Source: Ichthyophonus hoferi
Taxonomy: Eukaryota > Opisthokonta > Ichthyosporea > Ichthyophonida > Ichthyophonidae
NCBI GenBank assembly: GCA_002751075.1
Contig: NAOQ01000536.1
Coordinates: 36,211 to 49,804 of the forward strand
Length of the DNA: 13,594 nucleotides
Direction of reading: 5' to 3'
The position numbers and the translations under genes were made by a program. Every line of letters begins with the position of its first letter. The stretch's first letter is position 1. Below, piece after piece: positions 1 through 9,349 of the stretch. The notes below the pieces were generated by a model. The model ran no database searches. It worked only from the letters and a program-made list of their open reading frames with translations, and had not been told where the DNA came from.

Positions 1-1140
1 CATCCATTTATAATTGAGAGATTACCGAATCAAAGGGTATTTAAACATGTACCCTTGCATACACGGAGGCTACAACAGTCAGAAAAACCCAATGAACAAT
101 ACATAACAATAAAGAATTTGTTACATAAAAAATTATCTAGAAGAAAAGGTTATACAGGCATAGAGCGAAATGCCGCAGATAAGAATACAAATCAGTCTAA
201 TAGAAACATATTTATTACGTAAAAACGAATTTCTATTTCCGTCATTTTTTTTTTTTTAATATTACCGAGGCGGAGTATAGTTTAAAAGTAACATGTATAT
301 ACATTGACAATTTCTTTTAATTTTGGTACATCTGCACTTATTATACCAGCGCGTACATGAACTAAAATACACACAATTTGATATTCTTTTTTTCTCCTAC
401 ACCTTTTACCAACATGTTTTCCATCCTACTTGGTATCTTTTTCCATTTAAAACGGGAGCGATGAAAAAAAATGCATCTATGTCTACATATAGATATATTA
501 TTGATAATAACATAACCCCTTACCGTATTCGATCGAATCGAGCAGCAGTACTCGCCATAAATCCAAAGTTAAACATTATTACATCTACTAAACTATTACA
601 GCGTGATGTTTATATATTTATTTATTCCTTATATTCAATGTTATCTTCTCACATTATTAGATAAAAGCCTTTAAACTTAAAAAAAAGAAGCTAGTATAGT
701 TAAGAGAGAAAGAGGTAAAAGTCATTATAGTACTTCGAATAAACAACCTATATTTTGTTTATTAACAGTAGGCCTGGGCGTGGTCAAGATTTTATTGTTT
801 TATTTTACGCCAATCGTTATATATTAAGTTGATTATTGGAGAACAATAATTAATTAATTAGAAATAAAAATAACATTCCAATCATAAATTTAGCATTTGA
901 GGGTATATTTGCAAATTCCATCATTTTGTTTTTGAAATATTGTACCCTCTTGAATATTAGGTAAATAAAATTAATCGAAGCGAAATCTCTACAGAATTTA
1001 TGACAAATGTGCTATTGGCATACCATGGCATTAATGTCTTTATATTATTCAATTATGTTGCATTCTTATTTTTATCATATATTGATAAGCGTATCTAATT
1101 CGCAAGCTCAATATATGTATAAACAAACATAAAACATATA
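1..1140. other. AT-rich region without a recognised gene
   Basis: Long T and A tracts dominate. A 113-codon frame at 323-664 (+, TTG start; first ATG at 461) has no recognisable motif and is near what chance gives at this base composition. On the minus strand, an ATG at 576 opens a short frame that meets a good GTAAGG donor at 523, but no second exon could be joined. I see nothing firm. Confidence 0.5.
31..68. repeat. Hairpin repeat, copy 1 (partner at 2182-2219)
   Basis: Contains AAGGGTA and TACCCTT as inverted arms around a TTTAAA-bearing 10-base loop. Over 38 ungapped bases it matches 2182-2219 at 28 positions, and nine of the ten differences are transitions by hand count. It starts close to the window edge, so the unit may extend further left. 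Function unknown. Confidence 0.6.
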
Positions 1141-1164
1141 CGATGCTTATGTCTTAGGGGATTA

Positions 1165-1320
1165 TATTACCCTGATAGTGACGCATGTTGGGTGGCAAAT
1201 TGTACTGTTAATAAAACCCTAAGCTCAGTCTCAACGCCAGTCGTCATCTCACATTATTTTAAACATATGTAACGCAGTAAATCAAACTGTATATCTAATA
1301 TATAATATGATATATAGGAG
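1165..1320. repeat. Diverged tandem duplication, unit 1
   Basis: Aligns with 1728-1895 at an offset of about 565-578 bases. The best block (about 1165-1235) is roughly 64% identical over 70 ungapped bases, sharing GGTGGCA and TCTCAAC. A second block around 1275-1315 (CAGTA-ATCAAACT then AT-rich) follows. Transitions outnumber transversions, about 16 to 9. Confidence 0.5.
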
Positions 1321-1478
1321 TTAATCTCAATCTAGATCATTACTATGAAAGTTTGATACCTAATTTATCTATGATCAATAAACTAAGGAATGATTAGTGT
1401 ATTACATACACTTCAGCCAGAACAACTAATGTAATTAACTACACATATATATAATCGTCTCTACTAACTGCTAATATA

Positions 1479-1703
1479 TTAATTCATAGATAAGCAAACG
1501 TCAGTGATAAGATACGATTTCAATTGTTTACGTAATCGATGTTGTGCATTAAAAGGTATACGATCTTCGACAATGATGATAAGGAGTCTATTTATTTGAC
1601 AGCAATTTTCTAAAACAAATCGCCTATCAGTACCATAGGATAAAAGAGCAGGTGTAAGAAGATGAGTAAGTATGGTTAAAACAATAAAATATAGCGTAAA
1701 CAT
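1479..1703 (-). pseudogene. Possible coding fragment, unrecognised (hydrophobic segment then charged tail)
   Basis: A 74-codon open frame starts at an ATG with a hydrophobic stretch (FTLYFIVLTILTHLLTPALL), followed by a polar, Arg/Lys-rich tail (RFVLENCCQ, HRLRKQLKSYLITD). That would suit the end of a membrane helix and a cytoplasmic domain. The tail faintly resembles the start of an RGS domain, but this is only an impression. It lies just downstream, on the minus strand, of the second tandem unit. There is no visible splice partner. It may be a relic of a gene or a chance frame. Confidence 0.25.
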
Positions 1704-1727
1704 ACTTTACCATGTCTTTATCGTAAG

Positions 1728-1895
1728 CCGTTGCCGTGACAATGACAAACGTCAGGTGGCATACTATAGCTCAAATAAAACTTGAATCCCCATCTCAACC
1801 ACACAGTGGTTGATTTATACCACTCTGAACTTATGTGATTTGGTGAAATTGAATCAGTATCAAACTATATACGTAATATAATAATATAATATAGT
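1728..1895. repeat. Diverged tandem duplication, unit 2
   Basis: Partner of 1165-1320. On the minus strand both units give short protein-like frames at the same place (VETELRVLLTVQFAT in unit 1, VVEMGIQVLF in unit 2), so an old coding duplicate is possible, but no family is recognised. Confidence 0.5.
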
Positions 1896-2181
1896 ATAAA
1901 TAAGCTAATTTTAATATAAAGTATTACTGCGTAGGATTTACTTATTATCGTGCATGCAAGCTAAACAATAATAGATATTTATTAATAGCAAATAATAAAT
2001 TAAAATATATCTTTTATATTTCATTATATATTAATCATAAATTATTACGGAATTATTGTAACGCATTGCAGTTTAATACAGGTCCTACGATATTGTATTT
2101 ATCTTTTGTTGGAACTAACAAGTAGAGACAGGAGCGTTCCTGTGACACATATTCGTTTAGAAGAATAAGGAATACCAAAAT

Positions 2182-2219
2182 TAAAGGGTGTTTAAATGTG
2201 TCCCTTTGTATGTACAGAG
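2182..2219. repeat. Hairpin repeat, copy 2 (partner at 31-68)
   Basis: Diverged copy of 31-68. The inverted arms here are AAAGGG and CCCTTT around a TTTAAA core, so the fold is kept though the arm ends have shifted. Some weaker similarity continues on the left (ATACC-AAA). I found no third copy by eye. Confidence 0.6.
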
Positions 2220-2245
2220 TACAAGTATATTAAGACATATGTTTA

Positions 2246-2770
2246 TTATTGAACATGCCAGCAGGACTTGCCTCAGGCAGAATGCCTAAGTAATATGTTA
2301 TCTACAGGATCTCTGCCATTTTCTGACCAGTTTTAATAAATTGGCTTGGATTGCCATTCAGCACCAATAGATTGATCTACAAGTGAAATGGTATGGTAAA
2401 ATTCATACGGCCCGTAGTGTGGGATGTGCTAACCAGGATAGTCATAACATATTTACATATTTCGGATATGAATTAAATAAGATGGGTACAATTATTAGTA
2501 GTTGTAAATCTGGGCGAAGAGTTTAATCTATAATGTTTATTTCGTATGGAATCCAATAAGCCCTGTAAAATCTTATTTATATACTTATGATTGTGGGAAA
2601 TTTAACACTGGTATGTTCTGGCATAAAAAAATACAATTTGGGCTTAATAGTATAATTACTGACTTTCAGTATAATTGGTCAAGTAATTAGCCTTTTTGGG
2701 AAATCTTGCATTTACCACGTTTTCCATGTTTCTATGATCTGGGCCAAGCATTGGTGATTATTACTAGTGA
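2246..2770. pseudogene. Higher-complexity stretch, probably decayed coding sequence, family unknown
   Basis: Base composition is less AT-biased than its surroundings, and short frames on both strands look protein-like. On the minus strand, 2428-2246 reads HIPHYGPYEFYHTI, SLVDQSIGAEWQSKPI and NWSENGRDPVDNILLRHSA, rich in Trp, Cys and Asp, with about two breaks; an AG precedes it at 2430-2429. On the plus strand, neighbouring frames read KWYGKIHTARSVGCANQ and YTYDCGKFNTGMFWHKK. I cannot decide the strand or the family. It looks like the remains of a protein gene or a mobile element. Confidence 0.35.
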
Positions 2771-4509
2771 CATATTTATCGCGCATTAGTCGCACATTAA
2801 TCTAAAAATGATAAAAAATGGGCTTCAAGGCAACGTTGCAAAATATTCATCTGAATTGTTCAATTCCATCAGTTTAGAAATTATTTGGAACTTTATTTCA
2901 CTTATTGAATCATATTATAGTCTATTGAAAGTCTTTATGTTAGCTTCATCATACATCAGGTTAAAATAGGTTGATCAACGAATGACATATATAGTTATTC
3001 CATTTTCACGTTTGAGGCATTTTGTGAGCCACTTTTAATTCACAGTTTATGTGTAATTGGCAAGTTTGAAATTACTTCTAAATTTATGAACCAATAGAAA
3101 AATGGCCTTTTATCACAATGCTGGTGACAGGTTCCCTTTACTTCAGATTATCTATACACAATTATATACGAAAATGATTAAATATTAAAAATTAAATATG
3201 TAAAGTAATAAGAGTATTTGTATTATTTGTAGAAATATAGATATGAACTCGGGTCACTCATTGGTAAAATAATCCAGAGTAGTTTGATATTTATCATTTT
3301 TATTTTCACCAATAGAAAATAAGTTTTAGATTTGTTTATTTAGTTTGCATTTCTAGTCACACCAACCCTATCGTGAACTTTACTGATGATAACGCAAAAC
3401 AAACTACAACATAGATAATTTTTTTTAACTGTGTTATTCATTACAAAATAACACCTTTTTTTATGTATGGTCATGCACCTTGTCTATAAATATATATACT
3501 GCATAAGTAACATAGGTTTGTAAGCGTGTATGGATTGGTATGGCGAAAGAAATATTTTAGTTGCAGGCAGATGTCTATACATAATAATTTGTATTTTTAC
3601 ATAATTTATGAATATAACCCTATTTTATTGTTGCTTTTATTTTATTTTTATTTTATTTAGAAATGGTTGCCTGACTCCGTGGTTATGTGCCTAGTACAGT
3701 AAGAATAGTCATTTTTTCAAAACGAAACATTATTATTTTAGGTTTAAAAGTAAGCGTGGATATATGTTAGGATTTTGCAAGCCCTCGATAAATCCGTGAA
3801 TAATATTACTATTTTATTAGTAATTTAATATTTGCTGTTATACACATTTAGATTTTAGGTTTTATGCTAATAAGGACCGTAATAAATCCTATTTTTTGTG
3901 CACCTATTACAGGCATACCTTTCTATCTGTATGCCTGTGCGTCTCTATCCTCCAATAAACAGTATTTTTACAGAATTATTTCTATTTATTCATATTTATG
4001 CATTTATCTGGCGGTAGTGCATGTATTTCTATCTGAACGCTTAATTGTTTGTATATGTATTTAGAGGTTTGCATAGCACGATATTCGATATTATATACAT
4101 ATTTTTGTACTTTGAATATGTGTTAAGGTAGAGCTGCGTTTTTCTTACATATTTCATGCATAATCCTGTATGGTTGTAGATAACGTACGAGTCGATGCGC
4201 ATTATTTGTTGCTTCCCAATTCCCTTCTCCCTTTTTTTTCTTCTTATTTTGTTTTTAAACGTAACCATACCTTTTTAAAGCCAGCTGTTTACAATACAGA
4301 AAATTTAGGTAGCAAGCCAAATAGATGATTTTGAGTCCGTTATGCTTTTCATTTTGAATAGCAATGTATAACATTTCCCACCTTCATTATAATACATCTA
4401 TGAAAATAAGACAAAGATAATAAAGAAGCAACATAGTACATAAGTGCATATTCATGTGCTAATTGCCTGCCCATTATCCATCTCCCATACCTAGATTCTA
4501 CTATCTTAC
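2771..4509. other. Intergenic region upstream of the Rieske gene
   Basis: AT-rich with scattered CCAAT/ATTGG motifs (3055, 3091, 3309, 3533) and two near-identical ACCAATAGAAAA blocks at about 3091 and 3309. Short frames such as 2808-2969 (+, 53 codons) show no recognisable family. The last 100 bases before the ATG at 4510 become richer in C and T, as in a 5' leader. No clear TATA box or start site can be fixed. Confidence 0.5.
3909..3938. repeat. Perfect 10-bp inverted repeat with 10-base loop
   Basis: ACAGGCATAC is followed, after ten bases (CTTTCTATCT), by its exact reverse complement GTATGCCTGT. In RNA this would fold as a ten-pair stem with a ten-base loop. It sits about 570 bases upstream of the Rieske ATG. 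Role unknown. Confidence 0.75.
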
Positions 4510-4702
4510 ATGGTGAATATGTTTTCAATCGGTACCACGTCAGGTCTTATGACTCGTTATTTGTCCCATACATCATCTGTCTTTAGTGGTACTTCTATCA
4601 AAAGCACCAATGGGGCCAAATCCTTACTCTATAAAGTGTGTACTGGTATGCCCACCAGTAATTTGAAGAAAGGAGCAGTGATGCTCAGCTCCCGTATATT
4701 TG
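4510..4702 (+). CDS. UQCRFS1: Rieske gene exon 1: mitochondrial presequence
   Basis: Encodes residues 1-64 plus one base, so the intron is phase 1. The donor is GTATGT at 4703. Almost the whole targeting presequence sits in this exon, so the exon border nearly matches the presequence/mature border. This is the weakest-conserved exon; its assignment rests on the open frame, the good donor and the in-frame join to exon 2. Confidence 0.85.
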
Positions 4703-5380
4703 GTATGTGTTTCTCATCACATAACTGTCTTCTGTTTATTTATTTTCACTAATATTTTTCATTCCTATTATGTATTATTACCATTTTATCATTATTTCTA
4801 TTATTTGTTACACCACTTTTTTTTTTTTTACTAGTGTTCATCATTGCTATTTTACTCTCATATTTGAAACACACAATCCACCATAACATAATATTTCTTT
4901 GCATTCTCTTTATATTCCCTATCCTTAAAGAAGGATAAAATGTATAGTACTTCAATGAAAACTATACAAGAGAGACCTAGAGAGGGTCACAGGAAGGTTG
5001 ATACTATACATTCACGTTAATTGTCATACATGAAATTTTAAAAGCTATGTATTATATTATAATAAAAACATGTATTATGTTATAATTATAATAACAACAT
5101 ACATATGTTACAGTAACGCGATTAAAAGTAATATAAAATACTAAGAAATCAAATACAAATTCTAGCCACATAGGATATAGTTAGGTAGGTAGATAGGTAT
5201 ACAAGGGTGATACAATTACCACCTCCCCACTTACTAATTCCTTTATATATACAAACTTACAGACAAACCCCAGGTAATGTATCTACATAGCGATATACCT
5301 ATGCCTGACTTTAGTCCATATAGGCGTAGTCCTGAAACTACCGATATGCAGCGTAAAACCTTTACCTATCTTGTGGTATG

Positions 5381-5416
<36 letters not shown>

Positions 5417-7064
5417 TGTATGTATGTATGTATGTATGTATGTATGTATGTATACTATCATTGTTTGAATTTTTGATTTAACATTACTTAATCCCTTATA
5501 TCTGCCTTAATCAATTGTTCTGGTTGTTTATATATGCAATATAACAATCAAATAAGCCAAAGCAAAGAAAGATATACACATACAAAAACAACATACCCTT
5601 ATCCAAACTATATTTTACAGACGGTAATGTGTTTATTATTTCATTTATCCTGAACGACAACCGATTATTGCAAGCAGAGAATGCAAGTGAAAGCAAAAGA
5701 GGATTATTCAGTCTCATTGTAACATTTTGTAGACAGGTCCTGTTGCAAATTATGATATAGTTTACTATATATAGACTCATTAATACTTTTAATTAATGCA
5801 CTAACTCTAACTATTATGACCCATATATTTCACAAGTAAGCACCAACTTCTGATAACATATATATATATATATACTAACTATCCCATCCCATCCCATCTC
5901 ATCTCTCTTAATCTTACCAGGCTGGTGTAGGCAGTACCCTTACTATAATAAGCCTAAAGGCAGCATTGGAGACTATGGCTCTGACTACCACCCCTTCTTT
6001 GGCTGTTAGAGCTCTAAGCTCTATTGAGGTCTGCTAGTATAGATAGATATAGAGGGAGAGAGGGAGAAACATATAGACATAGCTTGCTTTGCTTTGTATT
6101 TGAGATAGTTTCAGTACTTCATTTTGTTTTTCATATACCATTATTACTATTTTATTGTTTTTACTATTATGATTTATATAATTATATTATTATTACTATC
6201 TTTTATCATATTATTGTCATTTTAATTTTTATAATTACTACTATTATTATATAATCATATTCCGTTTCTACGCCTATTTGTTATTATCTCCTGAGTATAC
6301 CGGATATATCCCGGCTCATCGCATGTATTCATATTACTTTACTACTATATAGTCATAGTATATGTGCTCTTTTACATATCATTTTACTCAGGGATACATA
6401 CATATAGATATAGCAAAATAGTAAATCCCTCAATATGCCGTTATGCACATTATAATATCCAATGTATATACTGTAACATCTCTAACATATACCATGTAAG
6501 ACATGAGATACAACATAATCCTACACATGATCTTACCCTGCACTATTTAATGTATGTGTACACCATATACAATCTATATATCCTATATACCTTATATACC
6601 ATGTAATACATTGTACACACTATACTTCTCTGCACTATCTAATGGATGAAATACACCCTATATACTATATGCAACATAGCATATCATACACACTACATTA
6701 CCATACTCTAATATATGTATACACCCTATATACCATATAATATATACCATATACGTTAACCTGCACATTACACTACACTACACTGCAATTCACTGCATTG
6801 TCTAATATACGTGTACACCCAATATACATCTACCATATACAATATAGCATATCCTGCACCCTACCCTACCCTACCTACCCTATGTGGTATATGTCTACCC
6901 CTTATATACCATATACCCTATAACATATCCCAGACCTCCTATATACTCTATATCCTATACACTAACCTGTCTAATGATATACACACTATTTCCCATGGCC
7001 CTATCCTACCTTACCTTACTCAATAAATATATACACCCTATATATCCTATCTTACCCTACCCTA

Positions 7065-7099
<35 letters not shown>

Positions 7100-7903
7100 C
7101 TATATATCCTACCCAACCAATCTAATATATACACCCTATACACCCTACCCTACCCTACCTTACCTTATCTCATGTATATATATACTAATGTGTCTTCCTC
7201 TACCCTAGGTGGACCTATTCAATATCCCTGAAGGTAAGAATGTACAGATCCTATGGCGGGGGAAGCCCCTATTTATCCGTCACCGCACTAAGGCGGAGAT
7301 AGACGAGGCTAATAGTGTGGATATGAAGGATTTAATCGACCCTCAGCCAGACAGGTAGAGAGACTATAGTACAGTATTACATAGCATAGGGTCGGGAGGT
7401 AGAGACTATATTATGCAATATCATATAATCTCATATAGTGCATATTATATAATATCGAACCTATTATAACTTATGTATGTGCGTAGTCACATATAGTCAC
7501 AATAATACACATGTATACATACATAATCATATATGATATAACACCTATGCAAGATACTAACCCAATACACAATACACATATTAAAGCATCCATAACATCC
7601 TACCCAACAACTACAGACTTACATATATATAGCCGCTTTTTTTAACCCCTCACACTAACCACTAGCCCATGATCCTACAGTGCCCGCGTACAAAAGCCAG
7701 AATGGCTGGTAATGATTGGAGTGTGTACCCATCTCGGGTGTATTCCTGTGGGAGAGTCAGGGGATTATGGGGGGTGGTTCTGTCCCTGCCATGGCTCCCA
7801 CTATGATATTAGTGGCCGTATAAGAAAGGGTCCCGCCCCTCTAAACTTAGAAATACCTCCCTACCAGTTTGTTGACAATGGTACTAGGCTTCTTGTGGGT
7901 TAA
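4510..7903 (+). CDS. UQCRFS1: Rieske iron-sulfur subunit of mitochondrial cytochrome bc1 complex (5 exons, complete)
   Basis: Encodes the Rieske [2Fe-2S] subunit of complex III, which takes electrons from ubiquinol and passes them to cytochrome c1 at the inner mitochondrial membrane. Exons 4510-4702, 5263-5375, 5921-6028, 7209-7354 and 7681-7903 join into 783 nt, giving 260 residues; vertebrate forms are about 274. Residues 1-64 are rich in Ser, Thr and Lys with few acidic residues, as expected of a matrix-targeting presequence. DFSPYRR precedes one membrane helix (about 97-122), then the flexible hinge, then IPEGKN and [12 protein letters not shown]. Cluster ligands are Cys202 and His204 (CTHLGC) and Cys221 and His224 (CPCHGSHYD); Cys207 and Cys223 form the conserved disulfide. 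The ATG at 4510 is the first in frame in exon 1, but the ATG at 4519 is possible. The sequence after the cluster resembles fungal, plant and protist orthologues more than bilaterian ones. I see no break; function is assigned from family knowledge. Confidence 0.97.
4920..4937. repeat. Small hairpin in Rieske intron 1
   Basis: TATCCTT and AAGGATA form a perfect seven-pair stem around AAAG, in the middle of the 560-nt first intron. The rest of that intron is T-rich with no other clear signal. Confidence 0.6.
5263..5375 (+). CDS. UQCRFS1: Rieske gene exon 2: N-terminal [13 protein letters not shown] segment
   Basis: Completes Asp65 and encodes residues 66-102. I place the acceptor at CAG ending 5262 rather than at the CAG ending 5273, because only the first keeps the frame from exon 1. 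The SDIP-PDFS-YRR motif is the conserved start of the mature Rieske protein. The donor GTATGT at 5376 runs straight into a TATG microsatellite. Confidence 0.93.
5387..5450 (+). repeat. (TATG)16 microsatellite at the start of Rieske intron 2
   Basis: Sixteen uninterrupted TATG units begin 11 bases after the exon 2 border. Each unit boundary recreates GTATGT, the same sequence as the authentic donor at 5376. The exon 2 frame stays open through the array, so unspliced RNA would encode MYVC repeats before a stop at 5466-5468. Confidence 0.98.
5858..5874. repeat. (AT)n microsatellite near the end of Rieske intron 2
   Basis: About eight and a half AT units, about 45 bases upstream of the exon 3 acceptor. 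Confidence 0.9.
5881..5900 (+). repeat. ATCCC/CATCT pyrimidine-rich repeat before the exon 3 acceptor
   Basis: Three ATCCC units followed by ATCTC and CTCTCTT. It probably supplies the polypyrimidine tract for the acceptor CCAG ending at 5920. Confidence 0.75.
5921..6028 (+). CDS. UQCRFS1: Rieske gene exon 3: membrane helix and hinge
   Basis: Encodes residues 103-138 (phase 0 at both ends): the rest of the transmembrane helix ([15 protein letters not shown]) and the hinge to the extrinsic head. The acceptor follows a CCCAT/CTCT pyrimidine tract. The donor GTCTGC at 6029 is a weak match to the GTATGT-like donors elsewhere in the window, but the join to exon 4 ([15 protein letters not shown]) aligns with the family without a gap. 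Confidence 0.93.
6029..7208 (+). repeat. Rieske intron 3: 1.2-kb low-complexity intron of CTATA/TACC and TACCC units
   Basis: After about 250 T-rich bases, the intron becomes a long degenerate array of CCTATATACC, CATATAC and ACACTA-like units on the sense strand. Clean TACCC runs occur at about 6857-6880, 7050-7065 and 7140-7165. G is scarce on the sense strand. There is no gene-like frame; the open frames through it are products of the repeats. Confidence 0.85.
7069..7097. repeat. (AT)14 microsatellite in Rieske intron 3
   Basis: An uninterrupted AT run of about 29 bases inside the larger low-complexity intron, about 110 bases before the exon 4 acceptor. Confidence 0.95.
7209..7354 (+). 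CDS. UQCRFS1: Rieske gene exon 4: base fold of the extrinsic domain
   Basis: Encodes residues 139-186 plus two bases (phase 2). It contains [18 protein letters not shown] and the DPQPD loop before the cluster-binding domain. Acceptor CCCTAG at 7203-7208; donor GTAGAG at 7355. Confidence 0.95.
7681..7903 (+). CDS. UQCRFS1: Rieske gene exon 5: [2Fe-2S] cluster domain and C-terminus
   Basis: Starts one base into codon 187 after a CCTACAG acceptor and ends with TAA at 7901-7903. Encodes [29 protein letters not shown], the Pro-rich loop [10 protein letters not shown] and a short C-terminal strand. All four cluster ligands and both disulfide cysteines are present. Confidence 0.97.
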
Positions 7904-8093
7904 TGTTAAATGGATATTAAAAGGGTACGGTGTAGTAATGATATTATAAAACGTTTAACAGATATTTAGGTACTGGTTACATAGTTCTCTATATATGTAT
8001 AAGTATACCTATACTACGGTGCGTGAGGATCGTGGTTGTCGATGTGGGAGTATGTGCCATTGGATATAGGGAGATATTGCAGTGGTAGAACAG

Positions 8094-8099
8094 AATAAA
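8094..8099 (+). terminator. UQCRFS1: Candidate polyadenylation signal for the Rieske transcript
   Basis: AATAAA about 190 bases after the stop codon, the first canonical hexamer on the sense strand downstream of the gene. The sequence after it turns GC-richer, then T-rich. Such hexamers are common by chance in AT-rich DNA. Confidence 0.4.
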
Positions 8100-8114
8100 G
8101 ATGGCCTCAGGGTA

Positions 8115-8350
8115 CCAATATAGTTACATATTTCATTTCTATTTGACTATATTTAATAGGCCAATCACGCCTTTTCACATTTTATATGTTACCTCGTTTG
8201 AAGACTATTGGCTAGTCTAGTAAGATTATAACCAATAGAAGGTCATTATTATAGTAACAGCAGCCAATGTACTGCTTGTAAGTAGAGAAAAGGGAATATA
8301 ATAGGTAATAGCCAGGTACTTATTGGTTCCTGGGAAGTGGTTCAACCAAT
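8115..8350. promoter_or_regulatory. Cluster of seven CCAAT boxes
   Basis: CCAAT or its complement ATTGG occurs at 8115, 8161, 8207, 8232, 8264, 8322 and 8346. At this base composition about 0.4 would be expected in this length. CCAAT is the core recognised by NF-Y/HAP complexes, which usually act in promoters, so a promoter or enhancer of an unseen transcript is possible. One site sits inside the small inverted repeat GACTATTGGCTAGTC (8203-8217). Confidence 0.5.
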
Positions 8351-8758
8351 GATTGCTAAATACATTGAACCATATATAGAACCGGAGTTATACCACTTAA
8401 ATACAAATGAACCGTTATCTTCTCACTATGAATGTGTATTTAAAATGGATTTATGTAACTATTTCTTGTAACACAAACTATTATCAAAGCAAACATATAG
8501 GACAAAGGAATGGGGCATATCATACTGTCGAGTGTAGATAGCTACATATGCATCAAAGATCACAGTCGCTATAATTAATTAAATACTAAGTTGCTAATTA
8601 ATCTATATAAGGTATACTATATCTGAGAGTACATAGTGCATGATTGAATTAAACTACAGATTTCGTTAGTGACACTGAATAGAAATCTTAAATTTATATT
8701 TTCATTCCTTGTTTGTAATCATCGGTTGTCGTCTAATGTTTAAGATAATAACTAAAGC

Positions 8759-8825
8759 ACAGTAATATAACAACAACAACACAGTAAGATAATAGCTACA
8801 AGACAGTAAAATAATAATTGCACCG
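8759..8825. repeat. Degenerate triple repeat of ACAGTAA-ATAATA units
   Basis: Three consecutive units of about 22 bases each begin with ACAGTAA followed by an ATAA-rich tail. They are diverged from one another and carry no coding frame. Confidence 0.5.
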
Positions 8826-9338
8826 CAGACCTAGAGTAACAAACTGTAACAATAATAGAAAATATGCCATGGCAACATATAAAACATCATTCATAACATA
8901 GCACTATAGTATGATTAGACTCAAAGAAAATATCTTATCAATACAAATAAATCACAATAACATATTATTTGGCACATACATGTCTGTTAAGGTTTAGATG
9001 TAATTATATAATATATTCAAAACTATATATATATACTGACTAATACAGATGTCAGATTAATTGTATTCCCTTTAATTTCCTGCTACTAACCAAATTTAAT
9101 AGGCTAGAAATTTTAAAGTGCTAAGAGAGAGGAAATAGTTCGTTAATACGCCTACACCTACACATTATAATATAGTCATATTTCCATGAAAGTGCAATTG
9201 AAACGCAATCTTCTTATGGATTCTATAAGGAAATAAACAATAGGTAGAAATTAATTGGTGAGACCAAAGCAAACGATGTATCTATACATAGTATGTCAAT
9301 CTTTATATAGTAGTGATGTTGTGGCCAAGTCGTATTAA

Positions 9339-9349
9339 CCAATCATTGG
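9339..9349. promoter_or_regulatory. Back-to-back CCAAT boxes (CCAATCATTGG)
   Basis: Two CCAAT cores in opposite orientation separated by one base, with further CCAATCA sites at 9385 and 9497. All lie 40-200 bases beyond the HECT gene stop, in its 3' UTR or just past it. Confidence 0.4.

Noticed and set aside
524-576. Possible minus-strand first exon (ATG at 576, GTAAGG donor at 523)
   Set aside because: The start and donor look good, but no downstream exon could be joined in frame and the 17 residues match nothing I know.
323-664. 113-codon plus-strand frame
   Set aside because: It needs a TTG start, has no recognisable motif and is close to the length expected by chance at about 30% G+C. 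The first ATG is at 461.
2808-2969. 53-codon plus-strand ATG frame
   Set aside because: It is short enough for chance and has no recognisable motif or splice context.
5263-5273. Alternative exon 2 acceptor after the CAG ending at 5273
   Set aside because: It would break the frame from exon 1 given the GTATGT donor at 4703; the acceptor at 5262 keeps it.
6364-7069. Several plus-strand frames of 60-80 codons rich in Tyr, Ile, Pro and Thr
   Set aside because: They are translations of the CTATA/TACCC repeats in Rieske intron 3 and have no codon pattern of a real gene.
6857-7165. TACCC runs as telomere-like repeats
   Set aside because: The unit GGGTA differs from the common TTAGGG-type repeats, the runs are short and degenerate, and they lie inside an intron.
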